NCBI GenBank assembly: GCA_963740255.1 | Contig: CAVUDO010000002.1 | Location: 310,001-374,000 of the forward strand | DNA from: CAVUDO01 sp963740255 | GTDB taxonomy: Bacteria > Actinomycetota > Actinomycetes > Mycobacteriales > Cryptosporangiaceae | Length of the DNA: 64,000 bases | Direction of reading: 5' to 3' | Shown: piece after piece, positions 43,591 through 52,557 of the stretch | Position numbering within the stretch: the first letter of the stretch is position 1 | Layout: each line of letters opens with the position of its first letter | Notes under the pieces: model-generated | The model's database searches: none | What the model was told of the DNA's origin: nothing | What the model saw: only the letters and a program-made list of their open reading frames with translations | Program-made: the position numbers and the translations under genes

Positions 43591-45495
43591 TCAGGACAGG
43601 CCGAGGTCCCCGTCGAACAGTCCGCCTTCGAGCCGGTCCTTGACCGAGACCAGGAACCGGGCGGCGTCCGCACCGTCCACCGTGCGGTGGTCGTAGGACA
43701 GCGCGAGGTACACCATCGACCGGGGGAGGATCAGCTCGCCGAGGTCGGGATCGTCCACGACCACCGCCCGCTTGACCACCGCGCCGGTGCCCAGGATCGC
43801 CGACTGCGGCTGGTTGATGATCGGAGTGTCGAACAATGCCCCCCGGCTGCCGGTGTTGGTGAGCGTGAACGTGCCGCCGGACAGCTCGTCCGGGGTGACC
43901 CGGTTGCGGCGGGTGCGTTCGGCCAGGTCGGCGATCTTGCGGGCCATCCCGCCCAGGTTGAGGTCGCCGGCGTCCCGGATCACCGGGACCAGCAGGCCGC
44001 GCTCGGTGTCGACCGCGATGCCCAGGTGCTCGGCGTCGGGGTAGGTGATCGTGCCGGAGGCCATCTCGACGGTGGAGTTGACCCGGGGGTGCTCCCGCAG
44101 GGCCTCCACCGCGGCCAATGCGAAGAACGGCAGGAACGTGAGCTTGACGCCGTGCCGCGCCTGGAAGTCCTCCTTGGCCTGCTGGCGCAGCCGGGCGATC
44201 TTGGTCACGTCGGCCTCGACCACCGTGGTCAGCTGGGCGGAGGTCTGCAGCGATTCGACCATGCGACGGGCGATCACGCCGCGCAGCCGCGACATCTTCT
44301 CGGTGCGGCCCCGCAGCGGCGACGGTGCCCCCGCGGGCCTGGCCGGCGTGGCCGGGGTGGTCCGGGCCGCGGCCTCCTGTGCCCGCTTGGCCTCGGCGGC
44401 CGCGAGAATGTCCTGTTTGCGGATCCGTCCGCCGACCCCCGTCCCGGTAACGGCGGAGAGATCGATCCCCTGCTCGCCGGCGAGCTTGCGGACGAGCGGT
44501 GTGACGTAGGCGCCCTGGCCGTTGGGGGGCGCGGATTCGCCGGCGGGCACGGCCGTCGCCGCACTCTCCGGCTCGACGGCGGGTGGGTCGGACTGCCGGG
44601 TCGCCACCGGAGCCGGTGCCGACTCGACCGCGGCCGACTCCTGCTCCGGCGCTGGCGCCGGGGGCCGTGTGGGCGGGTGGGGCTGTGCCGGCGGCGCAGG
44701 TTCCTGGGGCGCGTCCGACGATGCGGCGGCCTCGGGCTCGGGGGCCGTGGCTCCGCTGGTCGCAGCGGGGGTACCGGCGGTCGCCGAGCCGGCCCCGGCG
44801 ATCACCGCGAGTTCGCCGCCGACCTGCACCGTGGCGTCCTGTGCCGCCGTGATCGACGCCAGCGTGCCGGCGACCGGCGAGGGAATCTCGGTGTCGACCT
44901 TGTCCGTGGAGACCTCGACCAGCGGTTCGTCGACGGCGATGGTGTCGCCGACCTCCTTGAGCCAGCGGGTGACGACCCCCTCGGTGACGGATTCACCGAG
45001 CGCCGGCATCGTCACCGACACGCCGCCGACGCTGTCGCCGGAGACCGCCGGCGGCTCAGCCGGGCCTGCGGGCTCGGCCTGGGACGACTGCGGGGGCATG
45101 GGGCGCTCCTCGGGTTCCGACTGCCGCTTCGAGACCGACGGCGCGGGTGCGGCCTGTGCACCCTGCCCGGACGGTGGTGACTGCTCGCCCTGCGCCGACT
45201 GTCCGACCTGGGTCGCCGGCTCGGCCGGTTGCGCGGCAGGCGCCGCGGCGTCGTCAGCCCCGTCGCCGATGACCGCGAGTTCGGCACCGACCTCCACGGT
45301 CTGGTCCTCGCCCACGACGATGCGTTCGAGCACGCCGGCGACCGGCGACGGGATCTCCGTGTCGACCTTGTCGGTGGACACCTCGACCAGCGGCTCGTCG
45401 ACTTCCACCCGGTCGCCTTCGGACTTCAGCCACCGGGTCACGGTGCCCTCGGACACGCTCTCGCCGAGGCGAGGCATGGGGACGGAGGTCGGCAT
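43591..45495 (-). CDS. sucB: 2-oxo acid dehydrogenase E2 (dihydrolipoyl succinyl/acyltransferase), two lipoyl domains
   Basis: A 634-residue core enzyme of a 2-oxo acid dehydrogenase complex. Two lipoyl domains (residues ~1-78 and ~157-235) each contain STDKVDTEIPSP with the lipoylated lysine (Lys43, Lys199). A peripheral-subunit-binding domain follows (YVTPLVRKLAGEQGIDLSAV...GRIRKQDIL), separated by Ala/Pro/Glu linkers, and the catalytic domain ends in ALSYDHRTVDGADAARF (His603, Asp607). It probably is the actinobacterial DlaT/SucB shared E2. lpd lies 41 bases downstream, and lipA/lipB for its lipoylation are nearby. Confidence 0.95.
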   Translation of the reverse strand: MPTSVPMPRLGESVSEGTVTRWLKSEGDRVEVDEPLVEVSTDKVDTEIPSPVAGVLERIVVGEDQTVEVGAELAVIGDGADDAAAPAAQPAEPATQVGQSAQGEQSPPSGQGAQAAPAPSVSKRQSEPEERPMPPQSSQAEPAGPAEPPAVSGDSVGGVSVTMPALGESVTEGVVTRWLKEVGDTIAVDEPLVEVSTDKVDTEIPSPVAGTLASITAAQDATVQVGGELAVIAGAGSATAGTPAATSGATAPEPEAAASSDAPQEPAPPAQPHPPTRPPAPAPEQESAAVESAPAPVATRQSDPPAVEPESAATAVPAGESAPPNGQGAYVTPLVRKLAGEQGIDLSAVTGTGVGGRIRKQDILAAAEAKRAQEAAARTTPATPARPAGAPSPLRGRTEKMSRLRGVIARRMVESLQTSAQLTTVVEADVTKIARLRQQAKEDFQARHGVKLTFLPFFALAAVEALREHPRVNSTVEMASGTITYPDAEHLGIAVDTERGLLVPVIRDAGDLNLGGMARKIADLAERTRRNRVTPDELSGGTFTLTNTGSRGALFDTPIINQPQSAILGTGAVVKRAVVVDDPDLGELILPRSMVYLALSYDHRTVDGADAARFLVSVKDRLEGGLFDGDLGLS

Positions 45496-45536
45496 GGCGG
45501 GTGCTGCTCCTCGGGTCGGCGGCAGGTGGCGGTCGG

Positions 45537-46958
45537 TCAGCTGTGGACGTGCAGAGGTTTGCCGGCGAGTGCGAGATGCGCCTCGCCGAGCGCCTCCGAC
45601 TGGGTCGGGTGCGGGTGGATGAGCTGGGCGACCTCGGCCGGCAACGCCTCCCAGTTGTAGATCAGCTGCGCCTCGGCGGTGAGCTCACCCATCCGGCTGC
45701 CGACCATGTGGACGCCGACCACCGGGCCGTCCTTGGCCCGCAGCAGCTTGACCGCTCCGGCGGTCTTGAGGATCTGCGACTTGCCGTTGCCGCCCAGGTC
45801 GTAGACGAACTCCTCGACCTCGATGCCCTTCGCCCGTGCCTGCTCGGTGGTGTAGCCGACCGAGGCGACCTCCGGATCGGAGTAGGTGATCCGCGGGACG
45901 CCGGCGTAGTCGATCGGCGCGACGTCCAGGCCGGCGAGGCGTTCGGCCACCAGGATGCCCTCGCCGAACCCCACATGGGCCAGCTGCAGGGTGGGAATCA
46001 GGTCGCCGACCGCCGAGATCGTCGGCACGTTCGTCCGGCAGTACTCGTCGGCCAGCACGAAGCCGCGCTCCATCGCGACGCCGGCCTCCTCGTAGCCGAG
46101 CCCCGCCGAGGTGGGCCCCCGCCCGACCGCGACCAGCAGCAGCTCGGCCTCGAGCTCGGTGCCGTTCTCCAACGTGACCTTGACGCCGTTCTCGGTGTGC
46201 GCGACCCCGGCGAACCGGGCCGCGGTGTGGAAGGCGATCTTCCGCTTTCGGAACGCGCGTTCGAGCAGCTTGGAGGAGGACTCCTCCTCCAGTGGCACCA
46301 GCCGGGGGAGTGCCTCGACGATCGTCACGTCCACGCCGAAGGACTTCCAGGCGCTGGCGAACTCCACACCGATCACGCCGCCGCCGAGAATGACCGCGGA
46401 GGCTGGGACCCGCTCCAGCGTGAGCGCGTGGTCGCTGCTGATGACCCGCTGGCCGTCGAGCTCCAGACCGGGCAGCGACTTGGGGTAGGAGCCCGTGGCA
46501 AGCACCACGTGGCGGCCCTCGTAGCGCCTGCCGTCCACCTCGACGGCGGTCGGTGAGACCAGTCTGCCCTCGCCCTCGACGAAGCTGACTTCCGGCTTGC
46601 TCTTGGCCAGCCCGGTCAACCCGCGGTAGAGCCGGCTGACGACGCCGTCCTTGTAGGCGTTGACCGCCGCCATGTCGATGCCCAGGAATTCGGCCTTGAC
46701 GCCGAACTGCTCGCTCTCCCGGGCGGAGTCGGCCACCTCCCCGGCGTGCAGGAGGGCCTTGGTGGGGATGCAGCCTCGGTGCAGGCAGGTGCCACCGAGC
46801 TTGTCCTTCTCGATCATGGCGACCGTGAGTCCCAGCTCGGCCGCACGGAACGCACAGGCGTACCCGCCGCTGCCGCCGCCGAGGATCACGACGTCGTAGG
46901 TGTCGCTCTCGGAGGCCCCGGCGGCCTTCGTCTCGTCTGTCACGGGTTCTCCTGACAT
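45537..46958 (-). CDS. lpdA: Dihydrolipoyl dehydrogenase (E3)
   Basis: A 473-residue flavoprotein that reoxidises lipoyl groups using NAD+. The FAD motif GGGSGGYACAFRAAELG is at residues 27-43, the redox disulfide is GGTCLHRGCIPTKA (Cys58, Cys63), the NAD motif GGGVIGVEFASAWKSFG lies mid-protein, and the C-terminal HPHPTQSEALGEA provides the catalytic His. ATG at 46958. It is the second gene after sucB, probably one operon (sucB-lpd), and serves the same complex. Confidence 0.96.
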   Translation of the reverse strand: MSGEPVTDETKAAGASESDTYDVVILGGGSGGYACAFRAAELGLTVAMIEKDKLGGTCLHRGCIPTKALLHAGEVADSARESEQFGVKAEFLGIDMAAVNAYKDGVVSRLYRGLTGLAKSKPEVSFVEGEGRLVSPTAVEVDGRRYEGRHVVLATGSYPKSLPGLELDGQRVISSDHALTLERVPASAVILGGGVIGVEFASAWKSFGVDVTIVEALPRLVPLEEESSSKLLERAFRKRKIAFHTAARFAGVAHTENGVKVTLENGTELEAELLLVAVGRGPTSAGLGYEEAGVAMERGFVLADEYCRTNVPTISAVGDLIPTLQLAHVGFGEGILVAERLAGLDVAPIDYAGVPRITYSDPEVASVGYTTEQARAKGIEVEEFVYDLGGNGKSQILKTAGAVKLLRAKDGPVVGVHMVGSRMGELTAEAQLIYNWEALPAEVAQLIHPHPTQSEALGEAHLALAGKPLHVHS

Positions 46959-47153
46959 CTTCGTCTCGCGGTGTGCCCAATCTTGTCACTCGTGAAGCAC
47001 GTGGCCGCGACGAGGGTGGACGTGGCGTCGTCGGTGAAACCCCGCGGAGCCGCCCGGAATTTCACCGGTGTCGGTTCGGCAGCTGAGGGGCCCCTGTGAT
47101 GCCCGGCAGTGGTTGCGGCAGGATCCCTAGACTGGAGCGAGGAGGTGACCCGC

Positions 47154-47477
47154 GTGCGCTGGTTTCGACGCAAGTCCCCGCGACCCGGCACGTTGCGCGG
47201 CGCGGACTCGGCCGATCTCCACCATCTGGAGGAGTTCGCCCGCAGCCGGCGCGGCGTCGAGGCGTACGTGGAACCGCAGACGGCCGTGACCGCGATGACC
47301 GTGGTGCTCATCGCGCACGACGGGGAGTGGACCAGACGCCGGATCGGAGGTGCCGACGACGCCCGCAAGCTCGGTCAGAAGCTGTCGATCCCGGTCTACG
47401 ACGTCGGTGCGGTCGGCTATCCCAACCGGATGCGCGAGTGGACCCGACGCCGCAAGCAGGCCGAGGAAGCGGGCTGA
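47154..47477 (+). CDS. Conserved hypothetical protein (107 aa)
   Basis: GTG start at 47154, 7 bases after GAGGAGGTGA, is preferred to the open frame farther upstream. The 107-residue product begins RWFRRKSPRPGTL and continues with LEEFARSRRGVEAYVEPQTAVTAMTVVLIAHDGEWTRRRIGG, a small beta-rich domain, then DARKLGQKLSIPVYDVGAVGYPNRMREWTRRRKQ. The pattern is conserved in actinobacteria near pepA and lpd. Function unknown; it has a strongly basic C-terminus. Confidence 0.75.
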   Translation: MRWFRRKSPRPGTLRGADSADLHHLEEFARSRRGVEAYVEPQTAVTAMTVVLIAHDGEWTRRRIGGADDARKLGQKLSIPVYDVGAVGYPNRMREWTRRRKQAEEAG

Positions 47478-47524
47478 GTCCGGGGGGCCGGACTCCTCGG
47501 CTCGGTTGCCGCCCGCTGCCCGGC

Positions 47525-49045
47525 TCAGCCGTTCGCGGCGATGTCCTCGATCAGCTCGACGAGCGTCCGCAGCGGCACCCCGGTGCCGCCCTTGTGCACG
47601 TAGCCGAACGGCGAGCCGCTGTTGTACGCCGGTGAGGCGATGTCGATGTGGGTCCAGTCGACGCCCTCGGCCACGAACTCGCTGAGGAACGCCCCGCCCT
47701 GGAGCATGTGCCCGGCCCGGTCGAACGAGTTGTTGATCTGGCACAGGTCGGCGATCGAGGACTCCATCCCGCTCTTGACGTCCTCGGGTATCGGCATCGG
47801 CCACATCGGTTCGCCGGTCCGCTCCCCGGCTGCCTTCACCCGGTCGCAGAGTTCCGGCGTCCCCATCACGCCGCAGAGCCGGTGGCCCAGCGCCACCACC
47901 TGGCCGCCGGTGAGGGTGGACGTCTCCACCAGGTAGTCGGGCTCGTCCTCGCAGGCCCGGGCGATCGCGTCGCCGAGCAGCATCCGGCCTTCGGCGTCGG
48001 TGTTGAGCACCTCCACCTTCTTGCCGCCGTACATCGTGACCACGTCGCCCGGCCGGTACGCGGCGCCGCTGGGCATGTTCTCGGCCATCGGCACGTAGGC
48101 GGTGACCGCGACCGACGGCCGGAGCGCGGCGAGGGCGGTCATCGTGGCGACCACGTTGGCGGCGCCGCCCATGTCGCCCTTCATCTCGTGCATGCCCTGG
48201 GCCGGTTTGATCGAGATGCCGCCGGTGTCGAACGTGACGCCCTTGCCGACCAGCGCGATCGTCTTCGACGGCGGGCCGTCGGGGGCGTACGAGATCCGGA
48301 CCAGGCGGGGGCCGGCCGAGGATCCGCAGCCCACCGCGCAGATTCCCCCGTAGCCTGCTTCGAGCAGCGCGTCGGTGTCGAGCACCTCGACGCCCAGGCC
48401 CGCCTCCGTGGCGGCGGCCTGGGCCTGGTCGGCGAATGCCGGGGGGCGCAGCGCGTTCGGGGGCGTGTTGATCCAGTCGCGTACCAGCGTCACCGCCTGC
48501 GCCAGGATGCCCGCCCGCCGGGCCTCGTCCTCGGCCGCCGCGTCGTCGCTGATCAGGACGATCTCGGAGACCGGTGCCCGGTAGGTCGGGCCGAGGTCGG
48601 ACTTGTAGGCGGTGAAGTCGTAGGCGCCGAGCGCGGCGCCCTCCGCGACGCCCCGCAGCAGGCCGGCGTCCTCGACGGCCAGGGCGACGCCGACCCGGCC
48701 GGTGCCGGCGAGCGCGCGCACCGCCGCACCGGCGGCCCGGCGGGTGGTCTCGACCACGGTGTGCGGCGCGGCGTCCGGGTCGGGCTTGCCCAGGCCCACC
48801 GCGAGCACCACGGGCGCGGTGGTGGCGCCGAGCGTGGCGAGCTTGGTGGTCTCGCCGGCCTTGCCGGTGGCGCCGAGCCGGCCGAGCACCTCCGCCAGCC
48901 GGCCTTCGAGCGCGGCGTCGACGGCGTCCGCGCCCGGTCCGAGCGTCAGGCCGTCGTCGCCGCTGCGGATGCCGACGACCACGGCGTCGAGATCGATCTC
49001 GGCCACGCCGTCGGCGGAGGTGGTCAGTGCCGTGCGGAGGGTCAC
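47525..49045 (-). CDS. pepA: Leucyl aminopeptidase (M17)
   Basis: A 506-residue cytosolic dimanganese/zinc aminopeptidase. The catalytic domain has the two metal-binding segments VGKGVTFDTGGISIKP (Lys, Asp) and EVLNTDAEGRMLLGDAI (NTDAEGR), with MKGDMGGAANVVATM between them; the N-terminal macro-like domain runs to ~residue 170. DIASPAYNSGSPFGYVHKGGTG is the conserved C-terminus. GTG start. It opposes the 107-residue protein gene and is divergent from gcvT. Role: protein turnover and peptide processing. Confidence 0.95.
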   Translation of the reverse strand: MTLRTALTTSADGVAEIDLDAVVVGIRSGDDGLTLGPGADAVDAALEGRLAEVLGRLGATGKAGETTKLATLGATTAPVVLAVGLGKPDPDAAPHTVVETTRRAAGAAVRALAGTGRVGVALAVEDAGLLRGVAEGAALGAYDFTAYKSDLGPTYRAPVSEIVLISDDAAAEDEARRAGILAQAVTLVRDWINTPPNALRPPAFADQAQAAATEAGLGVEVLDTDALLEAGYGGICAVGCGSSAGPRLVRISYAPDGPPSKTIALVGKGVTFDTGGISIKPAQGMHEMKGDMGGAANVVATMTALAALRPSVAVTAYVPMAENMPSGAAYRPGDVVTMYGGKKVEVLNTDAEGRMLLGDAIARACEDEPDYLVETSTLTGGQVVALGHRLCGVMGTPELCDRVKAAGERTGEPMWPMPIPEDVKSGMESSIADLCQINNSFDRAGHMLQGGAFLSEFVAEGVDWTHIDIASPAYNSGSPFGYVHKGGTGVPLRTLVELIEDIAANG

Positions 49046-49202
49046 GCGAGGACTCCAGATCGTGGGGGAACCGGGTGGTGGGCCTGCTGAGGCCGGTTCG
49101 GCCTGCCCGCGATGCTACGGGCTGATTCGCGGTGCCCGGCCCGGTGCCGGCCGATCCGGCCAGCCGCCCGGCCCGGGTGGGGACCCCGGTAGGTTCCCGC
49201 TC

Positions 49203-50300
49203 ATGACCATGCTCCACCGTTCCCCGCTGCACGACCTGCATGTCGCCCTCGATGCGAGGTTCGCCGAGTTCGGCGGCTGGGAGATGCCGTTGCAGTACTC
49301 CGGCGTGCTCGATGAGCACACCGCGGTGCGGGAGGCGGCCGGGATCTTCGACGTGTCGCACCTGGGCAAGGCGCGGGTGACCGGCCCCGGGGCGGCGGCG
49401 TTCGTCGACGCCTGCCTGTCCAACGACCTCGGCCGGATCGCGCCCGGCCAGGCCCAGTACACGCTGTGCTGCGACTCCTCCGGTGGCGTGGTCGACGACC
49501 TGATCGCCTACCTGCACGCTGACGACCACGTGTTCCTGGTGCCCAATGCCGCCAACGCCGCCGAGGTGGTCCGCCGGCTCGCGGCGGCGGCCCCGGACGG
49601 GGTGAGGGTGACCGACGAGCACCGCGACCACGCCGTGCTGGCCGTGCAGGGTCCGCGCTCGGCCGAGCTGCTCGCCGCGCTCGGACTGCCGCACAACCAC
49701 GACTACATGAGCTTCGCCGAGGCGGCCTTCGCGGGCGCTCCGGTGATCGTGTGCCGCACCGGGTACACCGGCGAGCACGGGTACGAGCTGCTGCCGCGGT
49801 GGGGCGATGCTGGCGCGGTGTGGGACGCCCTGCTGGCGGCCGGTGCCGGGCTCGACCTGAAGCCGTGCGGGCTGGGCGCCCGCGACACCCTGCGGACCGA
49901 GATGGGCTACCCGTTGCACGGTCAGGACCTGTCGCTGGCGATCACCCCGGTGCAAGCCCGGTCGGGCTGGGCGGTGGGGTGGTCGAAGCCGGCCTTCTGG
50001 GGCCGCGAGGCACTGCTCGCCGAGCGTGAGGCGGGCGCCTCCCGGCTGCTGTGGGGCCTGGAGTTGCTCGACCGCGGCATCCCGCGTCCGCACATGCGGG
50101 TGCTCGACCCGGACGGCGGCCCGGTGGGGGAGGTCACCAGCGGGACCTTCTCGCCGACCCGCAGGGTGGGCATCGGGCTCGCACTGCTCGACACCGCGGC
50201 GGGCCTGAGCGCCGGGGACGAGGTCGCCGTGGACATCCGCGGTCGCCCGTCGCGCGCGCGGGTGGTGAAGCCTCCGTTCGTCGAACCGTCCGTGCGCTGA
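49203..50300 (+). CDS. gcvT: Glycine cleavage system aminomethyltransferase (T protein)
   Basis: A 365-residue enzyme that takes the aminomethyl group from the lipoylated H protein and yields methylene-THF and ammonia. Signatures: FAEFGGWEMPLQYSGVLDEHTAVREAAGIFDVSHLGKARV, VVDDLIAYLH, CRTGYTGEHGYELLPRW and LGARDTLRTEMGYPLHGQDL. ATG at 49203 is 3 bases after CTC; no strong ribosome site is visible. gcvH/gcvP are not in the window. Like lipA/lipB/sucB, it belongs to lipoate-dependent metabolism. Rv2211c is in the same position in M. tuberculosis. Confidence 0.95.
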   Translation: MTMLHRSPLHDLHVALDARFAEFGGWEMPLQYSGVLDEHTAVREAAGIFDVSHLGKARVTGPGAAAFVDACLSNDLGRIAPGQAQYTLCCDSSGGVVDDLIAYLHADDHVFLVPNAANAAEVVRRLAAAAPDGVRVTDEHRDHAVLAVQGPRSAELLAALGLPHNHDYMSFAEAAFAGAPVIVCRTGYTGEHGYELLPRWGDAGAVWDALLAAGAGLDLKPCGLGARDTLRTEMGYPLHGQDLSLAITPVQARSGWAVGWSKPAFWGREALLAEREAGASRLLWGLELLDRGIPRPHMRVLDPDGGPVGEVTSGTFSPTRRVGIGLALLDTAAGLSAGDEVAVDIRGRPSRARVVKPPFVEPSVR

Positions 50301-50360
50301 GGATGACCGGTTGCCGGCGCGTGCGAGGCTGGGGGGCAAAATTCTAGCGAGGAGGGTCCG

Positions 50361-50828
50361 ATGGCGGACGTAGCTTTTCCGGGGTGGGTCGGCGGGAGGT
50401 CTGGTGCGAAGTCCGTCCCGGGTCGAGGCCTGTGGTATGGGGCCTTCTCGCTCTACGCGATTGTCGGCGTCCTGACCGCGGCGTACGTGGCGGGATTCGT
50501 GGTGCCGTACTACGTGAACGACCTGGACGCACTGCCCTTGGCCGAGGTGTCGACCGGCCTGCACGACCCCAAGGACCTGTGGCCGTACGTCGGCGGCGGC
50601 GCGGGCTGGGTTCTGGTCCGCCTTGCCGCGATGCTTTCGGTGTTGGTGGTTCCACTGGCCGTGCTCGGCTTGGCCGGCCACGGCATCTGGGGGGCGGTGA
50701 GTGCCAGCACGACGAGACGGCGCGCGCGGTGGACCGTCGCGGTGGCCTCGGGCGCGGTCGCGTTGGGGATCGTCGGCTGGTTCGTCTCGCCGCTGGGTAC
50801 CGCGATCACGCTGTGGGCGCTCGACTAG
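50361..50828 (+). CDS. Hypothetical membrane protein (155 aa)
   Basis: ATG at 50361 after GAGGAGGGTCC. A cytosolic N-terminus is followed by three hydrophobic helices: WYGAFSLYAIVGVLTAAYVAGFVV, LVRLAAMLSVLVVPLAVLGLAG, and WTVAVASGAVALGIVGWFVS. The loop between helices 1 and 2 (PYYVNDLDALPLAEVSTGLHDPKDLWPY) is probably extracytoplasmic. No family is assigned. It is 60 bases downstream of gcvT in the same direction. The IS1380 element starts ~70 bases after its stop. Confidence 0.7.
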   Translation: MADVAFPGWVGGRSGAKSVPGRGLWYGAFSLYAIVGVLTAAYVAGFVVPYYVNDLDALPLAEVSTGLHDPKDLWPYVGGGAGWVLVRLAAMLSVLVVPLAVLGLAGHGIWGAVSASTTRRRARWTVAVASGAVALGIVGWFVSPLGTAITLWALD

Positions 50829-51042
50829 CGGCTGTCCCTCGGGACGCTTTCCCATCTGGGGTTTACCGCGCCGACCCGGCCGCAGAGGTGAGCAGGCTCA
50901 GCCCTGATCCACCGGCGTTGAGTTCTTAGCTTCGGTTGTGGGGCAGGTGGGTGGGGCCGCGTGGGCGGGTATGGGGCGGTCGCCGGTCCTGGCCGGCTTT
51001 TCCACTGCGGTGTCCTTGGTCGTGCCGTTGCCGGCGGGGTGG

Positions 51043-52416
51043 TCAGGTGGTGACTGGGGCTGGTGGGCCGGTCGCGGTGGTCCAGAGCGATTCCCAGCCT
51101 GGTGCCCATGGCCAGTGGTCGGGCAGGTGGAGCACGAGCCGGCGTCCGGTCGCAGCGATCCGCGCGGGGATGTTGATGATCCGCTTGCGCACGGTTGCCC
51201 AGCGGGCGGTGCGGAGGTGGGCTGCGACCGCGGCGGCGCGGGCGATGTTGAACGCGATCACGGCGCAGGCGACCCACGCTGCGTTGGCCGCGTACTTCCC
51301 GCTGGGTAGGTGTGCGAGCGGTCCGTCCTTGAGCTCGGCGATGACCTGCTCGACGATCGCGTGGTCGCGGTGGCGGTCGTCGGCCTCGACCATGCCCAGA
51401 GTGGAGTTGGTGATGAAGGCGTGGTGGCGGTAGGCGGCGAACAGTTCGCCCTGCTCGGTGCCGTCAGACGCCGGCGGCTGGAGTCGCTTCACCCGGCGCA
51501 CGATCAGCCGACACTTGACGTGGTCGCGCTTGCGGCGGGAGGTGAACGCGATGAAGTCGATCTCGGCGACCTCGGCGTCGGAGACCCAGCGTTGCTCGGC
51601 CTGGTCGAAGACCGCGTTCGGGTACTCGATGCTCTGCCACGCCGCGGGGTCGATGCTGGCGATCGCTGTCTTGACCTGCGGGTTCATCCGCGCGGTCACG
51701 CTGAACCACGCACCGTGCCGGATCGCGGTCGCGACGAAGGCGTGGCCGTAGTAGGCGGAGTCCGCGCGGGCCAGGATCTGGCCGGTCACGCCCGCGGTAT
51801 GGGCGGTCGTGATCGCCTGGGCCAGCAGCCGCCCGGCGCCGGCGTGGGAGGCGGTGTTGCCCTTGCGGAGTCGGGCGCGGGCGATCACCGGCGCCGCGGT
51901 CTGGGTGCTGATCGTGGCCAGCTGCAAGTTCAGTCCCCGGATCCCGGTGTAGCCGAACCCGGCTGCCTGCTTGGCGTAGCCGTGGACCTCTCGGATGGTG
52001 TCGTCGACATCGACGAACACGATTCCCTCGGCTTGGCCACCGGCGAGCAGACCGGGCGCCTGGGCGGCGAGCCCGGCCAGCAGACCGCCGCCGATCTTGT
52101 CCAGCTGCTGCACGTGCCCGTGGGTGAAGGCCCGCAAGAACGTGCCCAACGTCGAGGGCGCCCGGGTCCCGGCGAACAACCGTCCCATGCCGCCATGGCG
52201 TAGCAGGTCCAGGTCGGCGATGCAGTCCGCGCCAGCCAGCATCCCACCGACCACGCCCGCTGTCTTCGCATCCGCGTTGGGCGAGGGCACAGACAAACCG
52301 TGGAGGAGGTCGTAAAGACCGGCGGACTCGGCCAGCCGAAGAGCCGGGACCAGACCCGCGGCCGACACCAGATTCCGATCATCGAAGACAGGCCGGATCG
52401 TGTGAGAAGGTTTCAC
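51043..52416 (-). CDS. IS1380-family transposase
   Basis: A 457-residue DDE transposase. The catalytic core has IVFVDVDDTIREVHGY, ILARADSAYYGHAF, the long insertion with FTSRRKRDHVKCRLIVRRV, and RDHAIVEQVIAELKDGPLAHLPSGKYAANAAW carrying the glutamate. The N-terminus RPVFDDRNLVSAAGLVPALRLAESAGL is typical of the family. GTG at 52416. The frame is intact, so the element may be active. A hairpin just upstream could hide the ribosome site. Confidence 0.92.
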   Translation of the reverse strand: MKPSHTIRPVFDDRNLVSAAGLVPALRLAESAGLYDLLHGLSVPSPNADAKTAGVVGGMLAGADCIADLDLLRHGGMGRLFAGTRAPSTLGTFLRAFTHGHVQQLDKIGGGLLAGLAAQAPGLLAGGQAEGIVFVDVDDTIREVHGYAKQAAGFGYTGIRGLNLQLATISTQTAAPVIARARLRKGNTASHAGAGRLLAQAITTAHTAGVTGQILARADSAYYGHAFVATAIRHGAWFSVTARMNPQVKTAIASIDPAAWQSIEYPNAVFDQAEQRWVSDAEVAEIDFIAFTSRRKRDHVKCRLIVRRVKRLQPPASDGTEQGELFAAYRHHAFITNSTLGMVEADDRHRDHAIVEQVIAELKDGPLAHLPSGKYAANAAWVACAVIAFNIARAAAVAAHLRTARWATVRKRIINIPARIAATGRRLVLHLPDHWPWAPGWESLWTTATGPPAPVTT

Positions 52417-52420
52417 TTAC

Positions 52421-52489
52421 GAGGTGCCTCTCGTGAGCATTGGATGACGACGTCGCAATCGACATCCTCCCTGCTCAAGAGGGCACCTC
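52421..52489 (-). promoter_or_regulatory. Inverted repeat immediately upstream of the IS1380 transposase start
   Basis: GAGGTGCCTCTCGTGAGCA at 52421-52439 pairs imperfectly with TGCTCAAGAGGGCACCTC at 52472-52489. On the minus strand the proximal arm contains the purine-rich GAGAGG that would act as ribosome site, ending 4 bases from the GTG. The hairpin would mask it and so limit transposase synthesis, a common strategy in insertion sequences. Confidence 0.55.
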
Positions 52490-52557
52490 GTTCCACGCCA
52501 CACTCACACCGCCCACCACCGTCGGTGGATCAGGGCTCAGGCGGCCTCTGGCGCGTC

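Larger units (their letters stand above)
50897..52540. mobile_element. IS1380-family insertion sequence
   Basis: About 1.64 kb. Matching ends: the left end at 50897 reads CTCAGCCCTGATCCACCG, and the reverse complement of the right end at 52540 reads CTGAGCCCTGATCCACCG (one mismatch; about 21 bases in all with two). It encodes one transposase on the minus strand. A target duplication is not clear (CAGG occurs near both ends but 3 bases out of register). The right end lies 18 bases after the cobT stop. Confidence 0.8.

Noticed and set aside
42586..45180. Plus-strand open frame of 864 codons
   Set aside because: Antisense to sucB, whose lipoyl and catalytic motifs are unambiguous.
47127..50855. 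Minus-strand open frame of 1242 codons
   Set aside because: It crosses pepA (in a different frame), gcvT and the membrane protein with no domain of its own; it is a shadow frame of high-GC sequence.
50893..52541. CAGG as target-site duplication of the IS1380 element
   Set aside because: The copies are not immediately outside equivalent end positions (3 bases out of register), so I did not assign a duplication.
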